Source: Clostridiales bacterium
Lineage (GTDB): Bacteria; Bacillota; Clostridia; Oscillospirales; CAG-272
Reading direction: 5' to 3'
Assembly (NCBI GenBank): GCA_012511425.1
Contig: JAAZGC010000364.1
Span: forward strand, 1 to 6,201
DNA length: 6,201 bases
Position numbers and translations under genes: made by a program. Shown piece by piece: positions 1 to 5,353 of the stretch (position 1 is the first letter of the stretch; every line of letters starts with the position of its first letter). Below the pieces are notes generated by a model, which was given only the letters and a program-made list of their open reading frames with translations, had not been told where the DNA came from and ran no database searches.

Positions 1-297
1 AAGCAGCCGTCCGACGTTTGATACAGGCGGGCGGATAAGCTCGGTCAGCCTCGGCAGCACTTCGACAATGACCGCCTTTCCGCCGCTCTCGCCGGGGGGC
101 TCGATCTTCACCCGGTCGCCGACGAGCAGGGTTGTGCCGTCGTGGCGGAAGACCCCTCGGGGAACCGCTCCCGTCCGTTCCGAATTGTCAAGCAGGACGG
201 TATATGAGCCGTCGGCCGAAGTGACCGCAGTGCCGATAAGGCGGGATTCGCCGCTTGTGTTCCGATCTGGTTGAACGCCGTTTGAGTTGAAATTCAT
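1..297 (-). CDS. rsgA: Ribosome small-subunit-dependent GTPase RsgA, N-terminal part (cut by window edge)
   Basis: The reading frame runs from an ATG at 297 down to position 1 without a stop, giving 99 residues. The N-terminal OB-fold of RsgA (YjeQ/YloQ) is recognisable: a strand ending in GSYTVLLDN (30-38), the RGVFR turn (47-51), LVGDRVKI (58-65), an EVLPR segment (79-83) and the hallmark LIRPPVSNV (87-95) that leads into the GTPase domain. In the known family this OB domain binds 16S rRNA, and the circularly permuted GTPase domain drives release from the maturing 30S subunit. The GTPase and zinc-binding domains lie outside the window. The start is supported by AGGA about nine bases upstream. 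It leaves roughly 18 polar residues before the usual OB start, slightly longer than typical. The gene is divergent from the citrate-synthase-like gene. The family call is firm; nothing can be said about whether the rest is intact. Confidence 0.9.
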   Translation of the reverse strand, partial: MNFNSNGVQPDRNTSGESRLIGTAVTSADGSYTVLLDNSERTGAVPRGVFRHDGTTLLVGDRVKIEPPGESGGKAVIVEVLPRLTELIRPPVSNVGRLL

Positions 298-353
298 TTA
301 TTATCCTGTTTTTGATTGAAATTATTTAACATCCGGTCATTTTTGGGGAAAAA

Positions 354-382
354 TTAACACAAAACATTTAAAAGATTATAGA
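354..382 (+). promoter_or_regulatory. Candidate promoter for the citrate-synthase-like gene
   Basis: TTAACA (354-359, five of six) is followed after 17 bases by TATAGA (377-382, four of six, lacking the final T). An alternative -10, TAAAAT at 402-407, has no convincing -35 at a normal distance. The AT-rich spacer makes chance matches easy, so this is weak. Confidence 0.3.
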
Positions 383-404
383 TTTTACTTTGATTGTGTG
401 GTAA
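375..404 (-). promoter_or_regulatory. Candidate promoter for rsgA
   Basis: Reading the minus strand, there is a perfect TATAAT (380-375) with TTACCA (404-399) 18 bases upstream, a four-of-six match to the -35 consensus. It would give a leader of roughly 70 bases before the rsgA start codon. This is seen by eye only. The -10 shares bases with the -10 candidate for the opposite gene. Confidence 0.4.
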
Positions 405-435
405 AATAATAAATACCTATTTTTTATTTCAGAAC

Positions 436-443
436 AGAGGTGG
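436..443 (+). promoter_or_regulatory. Ribosome binding site that sets the start at 448
   Basis: AGAGGTGG lies four bases before the ATG at 448, with its GAGG core seven bases away. The further-upstream in-frame ATG at 394 has no purine-rich site before it, and it would add 18 residues that do not look like part of the protein. Confidence 0.8.
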
Positions 444-447
444 CAAA

Positions 448-1953
448 ATGTCCGAAGAAAAAAAGCTTACAAACGAAACCGCCGCAGAGGAGCATACCCC
501 GCACATAATGACGGGTCACAGGGAACTCGAATACTCCGAAAAATCGAATCTGCTCGAGCAGGCGGCTTATAAATTCCAGCTTCAGGACAGAGCAACCCCT
601 AATCTTTACCGTTATCTTTTCGATTATGAATCGGTGCCGAAGGTGAGTTTCAATCACCGCTTCGTGCCTACAAATATGCCGCAGGATATCTGGATAACCG
701 ATACTACCTTCCGCGACGGCCAGCAGTCTACATCCCCGTTTACCGAAGATCAGATCGTGCATCTTTTCTCATTGCTGCACAAACTCGGCGGCCCTAACGG
801 AAAAGTCCGTCAGAGCGAATTTTTTGTATACACCGAAAAGGATCGCCGCGCGGTCGAAAAATGCCTCGCGCTCGGTTATGAATTCCCGGAGGTCACAACC
901 TGGATCCGCGCAAACGAAAAGGACTTCGCTCTGGTAAAGAGCATAGGGATAAAGGAAACCGGAGTGCTCGTTTCCTGCTCTGACTATCACATTTACAACA
1001 AAATGGGGCTTAACCGCAGTCAGGCTCTCAATAAATATCTGGGCGTCATCGACAGCATCCTTGAATACGGCATCCGCCCGAGAATACATCTCGAAGACAT
1101 CACCCGCGCCGATTTCTACGGCTTCGTTATCCCACTGGTTTCGGCGCTGAACGAACGGGGAATGCAGGCGGATATGCCGCTGCGCGTCCGCGCCTGCGAC
1201 ACGATGGGCTTCGGCGTCTCCTTCCCGGGAGCGGCGCTGCCGCGTTCGGTCCCCGGCATTATTTACGGACTGCAGCATTACGCCGGCATCGATTCAACGA
1301 TGCTCGAGTGGCACGGCCACAACGACTTCTATAAAGTCGTTACCAACGCCTCCACCGCCTGGCTTTACGGCGCGTCCGGCGTCAACTGCTCGATGCTCGG
1401 CATCGGCGAGCGCACCGGCAACTGCCCGCTCGAGGCGATGGTCATTGAATACGCCTCTCTCAGAGGCACCACCGACGGGATGGAGACTCGGGTAATAACC
1501 GAAATCGCCCATTATTTCGAAGACGAGATCGGCTACGAAATCCCCGCCCGCACCCCCTTTGTCGGCCGCAGCTTCAACGTTACGAGAGCCGGCATACACG
1601 CCGACGGCCTTTTGAAGGACGAGGAGATTTACAACATCTTCGACACCGAAAAGCTGCTCGGGCGTCCGCCGCTCGTCGCGGTCGATTCGCATTCGGGACT
1701 TGCCGGCATTGCGCACTGGCTGAACAGCTTTTATGAGCTGAACGGCAGCCCCGCCGCCGTCGACAAGCGCCATCCGGCAATCGAGCAGATGCAAAAAATG
1801 ATAGGCGAAGAATACGCCTCCGGCCGCACCACCGTAATGGGGGACGGCGAGCTTGAAGCCATGCTCCGCGAGGCCGACTTTGAGCTTTACAAGCACGTCG
1901 CACACAAGAGCGTCTTCAATCCGGAGCTTCACAGGAGCCGCGAAGAAAAATAA
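448..1953 (+). CDS. DRE-TIM metallolyase, probable Re-citrate synthase (2-isopropylmalate/homocitrate synthase family)
   Basis: The product has 501 residues. The HMGL-like TIM barrel begins with the signature TDTTFRDGQQ (D85, R89, D90, Q92 region), where Arg and Asp serve catalysis and metal binding. It continues with LEDITRAD (215-222), WHGHND (H289 and H291 as metal ligands, N292) and GERTGNCPLE (320-329). A C-terminal segment, GIHADGLLKDEEIYNIFD (382-399), matches the accessory region of this superfamily. Members condense acetyl-CoA with a 2-oxoacid. The overall pattern, including NLYRYLF before the barrel and the LGGPNGKVRQSEFF stretch, resembles the clostridial proteins that include Re-citrate synthase, which makes citrate from oxaloacetate for glutamate synthesis when Si-type citrate synthase is absent. 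This is recognition from memory, not a search. There is no leucine-binding regulatory domain like that of classical LeuA, and no leu genes are adjacent. It is apparently transcribed alone, ending at a terminator 12 bases after the stop. Databases often label relatives 2-isopropylmalate synthase, or wrongly histone-lysine methyltransferase. The superfamily is sure; the substrate is inferred. Confidence 0.85.
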   Translation: MSEEKKLTNETAAEEHTPHIMTGHRELEYSEKSNLLEQAAYKFQLQDRATPNLYRYLFDYESVPKVSFNHRFVPTNMPQDIWITDTTFRDGQQSTSPFTEDQIVHLFSLLHKLGGPNGKVRQSEFFVYTEKDRRAVEKCLALGYEFPEVTTWIRANEKDFALVKSIGIKETGVLVSCSDYHIYNKMGLNRSQALNKYLGVIDSILEYGIRPRIHLEDITRADFYGFVIPLVSALNERGMQADMPLRVRACDTMGFGVSFPGAALPRSVPGIIYGLQHYAGIDSTMLEWHGHNDFYKVVTNASTAWLYGASGVNCSMLGIGERTGNCPLEAMVIEYASLRGTTDGMETRVITEIAHYFEDEIGYEIPARTPFVGRSFNVTRAGIHADGLLKDEEIYNIFDTEKLLGRPPLVAVDSHSGLAGIAHWLNSFYELNGSPAAVDKRHPAIEQMQKMIGEEYASGRTTVMGDGELEAMLREADFELYKHVAHKSVFNPELHRSREEK

Positions 1954-1964
1954 AGCATTCAGCA

Positions 1965-1992
1965 ACAGGAAGGGAAATCCCTTCCTGTTTTT
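1965..1992 (+). terminator. Intrinsic terminator after the citrate-synthase-like gene
   Basis: ACAGGAAGGG (1965-1974) pairs perfectly with CCCTTCCTGT (1979-1988) across a four-base AAAT loop, and a run of five T (1988-1992) follows. The T run overlaps the stop codon (TAA on the minus strand, 1993-1991) of the convergent gene. Read from the other strand the same stem is followed by only TTGC, so it is probably efficient mainly for plus-strand transcription. Confidence 0.92.
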
Positions 1993-3370
1993 ATCTCAGC
2001 CTGACCGATGCGTTATTAAGACAGGAGTACAGAATATCCTCCCAGCTGCGGTGCGGGTCCAGGCAGGACTCGGCGAATATCGCCAGCGGCAGCGTCGCCC
2101 CCGTCTCGATAAGGTTGTCTTCCGTCAGCGATTCGAGTACCGCCCCTCGGTCGGCAGCGGCTCCGCTTGCAGCGGCTCCGCTTTCGGCGGCTATCTGAGC
2201 GACGGCTTCGGCGCAGCCGCGGCCGTATTTTATCCAGTCCGCTTGGTCGCGGCGAATCCAGCCGTCCCGAAGGGCGGTTTTTGCTTTTATTTCGATATCC
2301 GAGCTTTCCCCGAGCGGAGAAGGACCCCGCTGATGCTCGAATTTCGACCAGTCGAGGTTGGTCTGACCTTTTAATACCCCGCCGAAACCCTTGCCGCCCC
2401 GCAGGCGGAGGATCGAGTCGGTGAAGGCTCTGGTTTTTTCATCGTATTCACCGGCGTCGTAGCCCCAGGGGAAGGAGCCGCAGTCCTCCCAGATTATGTC
2501 GATGCGCGGGTCGGCTTTTTCGATTTCGTCAAGGTGCCGGTCGACCGACATCGCGTGAAGCCCGAAACAGATTTTAAGGTTCGGGCGGCGGGAAAGCAGA
2601 TCGGAGGAGATGACATTCGCCCACTTCACCGCTTCGGCGGCAATCAGCCGGCCGTCCTTGTATTCGTCGGTCGTTTCGGTGAACAGCTGGAAATATATCC
2701 CGTCTCCGCCGTTTTTCAGAAATGCGTCGGTGCGTTCCGTGACGGTTTTGCGCATTCTTTCAAGCGAATCCGGATCGGAAAGGTCGTGCTCCTCTCCCCA
2801 GCCCCAGGAAAATCCCCAGATAAGCTCGATTCCGAGCGAATGGGCGTAATTTACTATCTCCCGGCCGTTGAGAGGCGGGAAGTCGTTCCATATTGTCAGG
2901 CGGTTGAGCCGCAGCCGCGCCATGGCGGTCATGAACCGGCGGTAATCGCAGATAACGTGTCCCCAGGTCCAGACCCCGCGGGACTTTATCGCAGGCACCG
3001 ATGAATGGGAATACCGGGGAAGCGAAAGCCCGGCAAGCGCCCCCGCCGTCCTCCGCGATGTCATGAAAGACGGCAGATAGCTGTCGGCAAAGAGGTAAGC
3101 GGCGTACATCGCGCTTATTTCGTTTCCGCCGGAAATTTCGGCGTTTTTTCCGCCGCATTCAACAACTATTCTGTCATATTCGAGCGCCGGGTCGACAAAA
3201 ATGCGGACAATCCCGCCGTCAAAGCCCTCCGGAGCTTCCCCGAATACCGGCACGACATAGGGCAGATATGCCCTCAGCGCCGCCGAAACTATGTCGACGG
3301 CGCGGGGGCAGCTTTCGTAGCTGTCTGCCTGGATTATCCACCGCTCTGCGGCGGACTTTTCAAATTCCAT
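1991..3370 (-). CDS. Putative glycoside hydrolase, TIM barrel with GH20/GH67-type N-terminal domain, family unassigned
   Basis: The product has 459 residues with no signal peptide or membrane segment. Residues about 1-120 look like the alpha/beta domain that precedes the barrel in GH20 and GH67 enzymes, ending in the typical EISGGNEISAMYAAYLFAD (78-96). From about 128 (IKSRGVWTWGH) a TIM barrel follows, with strand-like segments LNRLTIWND (155-163), IELIWGFSWGWG (181-192), GIYFQLFTETTDE (224-236), LKICFGLH (265-272) and IDIIWED (290-296). E232 or D235/E236, at a barrel strand end, are the best catalytic candidates, but the standard GH20 Asp-Glu pair is not evident. The C-terminal part contains an Ala/Gly stretch (398-411) from a short DNA repeat. 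It is the second gene of an operon with the GH2 enzyme, 24 bp downstream of it. AAAGG about eight bases upstream supports the start. A role in breaking down the same glycan as the GH2 enzyme is inferred; the substrate is unknown and it could be an inactive relative. Confidence 0.75.
   Translation of the reverse strand: MEFEKSAAERWIIQADSYESCPRAVDIVSAALRAYLPYVVPVFGEAPEGFDGGIVRIFVDPALEYDRIVVECGGKNAEISGGNEISAMYAAYLFADSYLPSFMTSRRTAGALAGLSLPRYSHSSVPAIKSRGVWTWGHVICDYRRFMTAMARLRLNRLTIWNDFPPLNGREIVNYAHSLGIELIWGFSWGWGEEHDLSDPDSLERMRKTVTERTDAFLKNGGDGIYFQLFTETTDEYKDGRLIAAEAVKWANVISSDLLSRRPNLKICFGLHAMSVDRHLDEIEKADPRIDIIWEDCGSFPWGYDAGEYDEKTRAFTDSILRLRGGKGFGGVLKGQTNLDWSKFEHQRGPSPLGESSDIEIKAKTALRDGWIRRDQADWIKYGRGCAEAVAQIAAESGAAASGAAADRGAVLESLTEDNLIETGATLPLAIFAESCLDPHRSWEDILYSCLNNASVRLR
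2154..2183. repeat. Two perfect in-frame tandem copies of a 15-bp unit
   Basis: GCAGCGGCTCCGCTT occurs at 2154-2168 and again at 2169-2183. It lies inside the hydrolase-like gene and, on the minus strand, encodes SGAAA twice in a row. The length keeps the frame, so gain or loss of a copy would change only a linker. Confidence 0.9.
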
Positions 3371-3377
3371 GATAATT

Positions 3378-3389
3378 GCCTTTAAAGGC
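3378..3389 (-). promoter_or_regulatory. 12-bp palindrome containing the ribosome binding site of the hydrolase-like gene
   Basis: GCCTTTAAAGGC is a perfect palindrome within the 24-bp gap between the GH2 stop and the next start codon. The AAAGG ribosome binding site of the downstream gene is its 3' half on the minus strand. As RNA it could form only a small four-pair hairpin with a UUAA loop. A role in tuning translation is possible but unproven. Confidence 0.5.
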
Positions 3390-3394
3390 GGAGC

Positions 3395-5059
3395 TTATTC
3401 TTCTATCGCCGCGCGGCGGGTGTTGATTTCCTTGATGATCGCCGGATCGAACTTCGGCTTGCGGTCGTAGGTGTAAAGTCCGTTGACTTCCTGCTCGACG
3501 TTGGTGAGCTGGGTGTAGCAGAACGCCGCCATGTTCGGGTTGTCAAGCAGCGAATGGGTCAGAGCTTTGTAGCGGGCGATGAATTCCTCTTCGTCCTTCG
3601 GGCGGCTGCCGTAGCCCCATCCGCGTTCCGGATTCTGCGGGTCCCACCAGATGCCGCCGTATTCCGAGACAAAGGTGATATGCTCCCTCTCTCCGCCGGG
3701 CAGGTAGCGTGCGGCGAAGGTCTCCGGGTTCTGGTCGTAGTCGTGTTCGTCCGGAACGTCGGTTATCACATGGATATATCCGGAGGTGTCGATTATCGGC
3801 CGGGTTCCGTCGAGTGCGCGGGTGAGCTTATAGAGGGTGCGGAGGAATTCGCGGTTCTGATTTTTACCGGTTTCGTTCAGCGGGCACCAGCCTACGATGG
3901 AAGGATGGTTGTAATCGCGCTCGACGGCTTCGATCCATTCGGGGATAAAGCCTTCATAAGCCGAGTCGGCGGAGATATCGAGTCCCCAGGAGGCGTGTTC
4001 GCCCCAGACAATATAACCGTGGCGGTCGCAGTGATAAAGGAATCGCGGCTCGAATATCTTCTGATGCAGGCGGGCGCCGTTGAAGCCCATATCCATGCAC
4101 ATGGTGATGTCTTTTTCAAGCGCGGCGTCGGTCGGGGCGGTGTAGATGCCGTCGGGATAGAAGCCCTGGTCGAGGATCAGCCGCTGGAAGACGGGCTTGT
4201 CGTTGAGGAAGAATTTGCCTTCTTTATAGACTATCTTCCGCATTCCGAAGTAGGATTTTACCCGGTCGTCGCCGAGCTTAAGGTTGAGATCATAAAGCCT
4301 CGGCTGTCCGACATCCCAGAGATGCAGACTCTCGAGGGCGATCTCGGCTATGCAGGTGTTCCCGTGAACCTTCGCTTCGGCGTATCCGACGATGTCGCCG
4401 CGATAGACGGCTTCAAGCTTCAGAGTCATTCCGTCGGCATTTTCGCAGTCGGCTTCGATATAAAGCTTCTTCGCCGCGATGTCGGGGGTGTAGCGGGTGG
4501 ATTTGATATAGGAGGCGGGTACGGTCTCAAGCCATACCGTCTGCCAGATGCCGGTGGTGCGGGTATAGGAGCAGCCGGCGGAGTGATAGTCGTAGCTCTG
4601 CTTGCCGTAGGGCTGGCGGCCGGAGCGGAGGCGGTCCTCGGCGCAGATGGTGATGATGTTCTCCCCGGCATGAAGCTTGTCGGTGATGTCAAAAGAGAAG
4701 GCGACATAGCCGCCGATGTGCGTGCCGACCGATTTGCCGTTTACATAAACCTCGGTCTTCCAGTCGCAGGCGCCGATGTGGAAGATAATCCGCTTTGAGC
4801 CGCTGAGGTCTTCTTCCTTAATGTCTATCTTCTTTTTGTACCAGACGCAGGGGATGAAGTCCTTGTATCCGATGCCGGACAGCTCGGATTCGGGGCAGAA
4901 GGGGAGGGTGATGACGTCTTTCAGGTTGTCGGCTTCGATAAGACCTCTCTCACGGCCGGAGATGCCGAAATCAAACTCAAACTGCCATTCGCCGTTGAGG
5001 TTTTTCCAGTCGGGGCGCTCGAATTGCGGGCGCGGATATTCGGGCCTCGGTATACTCAT
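3395..5059 (-). CDS. Glycoside hydrolase family 2 enzyme (beta-galactosidase/beta-glucuronidase superfamily)
   Basis: The product has 554 residues in the three-domain GH2 order: a jelly-roll sugar-binding domain (about 15-180, with LNGEWQFEFD, VWYKKKI and VYVNGKSVGTHIGGYVAFSFDIT), an Ig-like domain (about 185-272) and a TIM barrel (about 278-550). The acid/base is E396 in WCPLNE after NHPSIVGW, and the nucleophile is E466 in FVSEYGG. GH2 enzymes are retaining exo-glycosidases. The subgroup motif LDQGFYPDGIYTAP (296-309) marks a branch different from LacZ. The N-x-K pair that recognises glucuronate in beta-glucuronidases appears replaced by E524/N526, so glucuronidase activity is unlikely. Galactoside, mannoside or arabinopyranoside substrates are all open. 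The protein is about half the length of LacZ and lacks its C-terminal domains. There is no signal peptide, which suggests cytoplasmic action. AAAGGA (5071-5066) six bases upstream fixes the start. It is the first gene of an operon with the hydrolase-like gene, controlled from the divergent region. Confidence 0.92.
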   Translation of the reverse strand: MSIPRPEYPRPQFERPDWKNLNGEWQFEFDFGISGRERGLIEADNLKDVITLPFCPESELSGIGYKDFIPCVWYKKKIDIKEEDLSGSKRIIFHIGACDWKTEVYVNGKSVGTHIGGYVAFSFDITDKLHAGENIITICAEDRLRSGRQPYGKQSYDYHSAGCSYTRTTGIWQTVWLETVPASYIKSTRYTPDIAAKKLYIEADCENADGMTLKLEAVYRGDIVGYAEAKVHGNTCIAEIALESLHLWDVGQPRLYDLNLKLGDDRVKSYFGMRKIVYKEGKFFLNDKPVFQRLILDQGFYPDGIYTAPTDAALEKDITMCMDMGFNGARLHQKIFEPRFLYHCDRHGYIVWGEHASWGLDISADSAYEGFIPEWIEAVERDYNHPSIVGWCPLNETGKNQNREFLRTLYKLTRALDGTRPIIDTSGYIHVITDVPDEHDYDQNPETFAARYLPGGEREHITFVSEYGGIWWDPQNPERGWGYGSRPKDEEEFIARYKALTHSLLDNPNMAAFCYTQLTNVEQEVNGLYTYDRKPKFDPAIIKEINTRRAAIEE

Positions 5060-5072
5060 GTTTTATCCTTTC

Positions 5073-5090
5073 CGGTCAGTGTAATGACCG
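5073..5090 (-). promoter_or_regulatory. Inverted repeat CGGTCA-N6-TGACCG in the leader of the GH2 operon
   Basis: CGGTCA (5073-5078) and TGACCG (5085-5090) are perfect inverted arms around six bases. The element lies about 25-43 bases downstream of the predicted transcription start of the GH2 operon, and one base before the AAAGGA ribosome binding site. It could be an operator for a repressor, or an RNA hairpin with a U-G extension that abuts the ribosome binding site. A further minus-strand TGACC half-site lies at 5155-5151, just upstream of the -35 box. Which mechanism applies cannot be decided from sequence. Confidence 0.6.
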
Positions 5091-5121
5091 ATCGTAATCT
5101 TAATAGTTTCGGATCAGGTAT

Positions 5122-5150
5122 ATTTTACACTTTTATCCGCAATTTGTAAA
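5122..5150 (-). promoter_or_regulatory. Promoter of the GH2 operon
   Basis: On the minus strand TTTACA (5150-5145, five of six) and TAAAAT (5127-5122, five of six) are separated by exactly 17 bases. Transcription would start near 5115 and leave a leader of about 56 bases containing the inverted repeat. Confidence 0.65.
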
Positions 5151-5286
5151 GGTCAATTCGGAATATTTTACTATTTGTCAACAAGTCCGTTTTTCGGTAA
5201 GTCTGCCCGATGCGGGGCATATCGCCCGGACGCACTGCACTTTTTGCGCATTTTTTGATATTTTCCGTAAATTAACCAAATTTCTA

Positions 5287-5315
5287 TCGACAAAACGCCC
5301 GGCTTGTGATATAAT
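5287..5315 (+). promoter_or_regulatory. Promoter of the mutarotase-like gene
   Basis: TCGACA (5287-5292, five of six) and a perfect TATAAT (5310-5315) are separated by 17 bases, with TG at 5307-5308 forming an extended -10. The predicted start near 5322 leaves a leader of about 30 bases. Confidence 0.75.
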
Positions 5316-5339
5316 GATAATATATGAAAAAAATCGGCG

Positions 5340-5345
5340 AAAGGA
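5340..5345 (+). promoter_or_regulatory. Ribosome binding site that sets the start at 5354
   Basis: AAAGGA lies eight bases before the ATG at 5354. The in-frame ATG at 5324 has no ribosome binding site and sits almost at the predicted transcription start, so 5354 is preferred. Confidence 0.8.
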
Positions 5346-5353
5346 AGTTCCGT

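Noticed and set aside
68..274. A 68-residue plus-strand reading frame at the left edge
   Set aside because: It is antisense to the OB domain of rsgA and looks like a shadow frame.
394..447. Upstream ATG at 394 as the start of the citrate-synthase-like gene
   Set aside because: There is no ribosome binding site before it, and AGAGGTGG is well placed for the ATG at 448.
424..1965. Three long minus-strand reading frames in one frame (762-424, 1278-769, 1965-1294) opposite the citrate-synthase-like gene
   Set aside because: They mirror the codon bias of a GC-rich real gene, have no ribosome binding sites and give protein sequences with no recognisable family.
3554..4798. A 414-residue plus-strand reading frame opposite the GH2 gene
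   Set aside because: It is fully antisense to a gene with clear catalytic motifs, is rich in Gly/Val/Ala as expected for a shadow frame, and lacks domain features.
5204..5219. Small inverted repeat TGCCC-N6-GGGCA between the divergent promoters
   Set aside because: Five-base GC-rich arms are readily expected by chance, there is no T run, and it lies outside both predicted transcripts.
5324..5353. Upstream ATG at 5324 as the start of the mutarotase-like gene
   Set aside because: It lies about at the predicted transcription start and has no ribosome binding site; AAAGGA serves the ATG at 5354.
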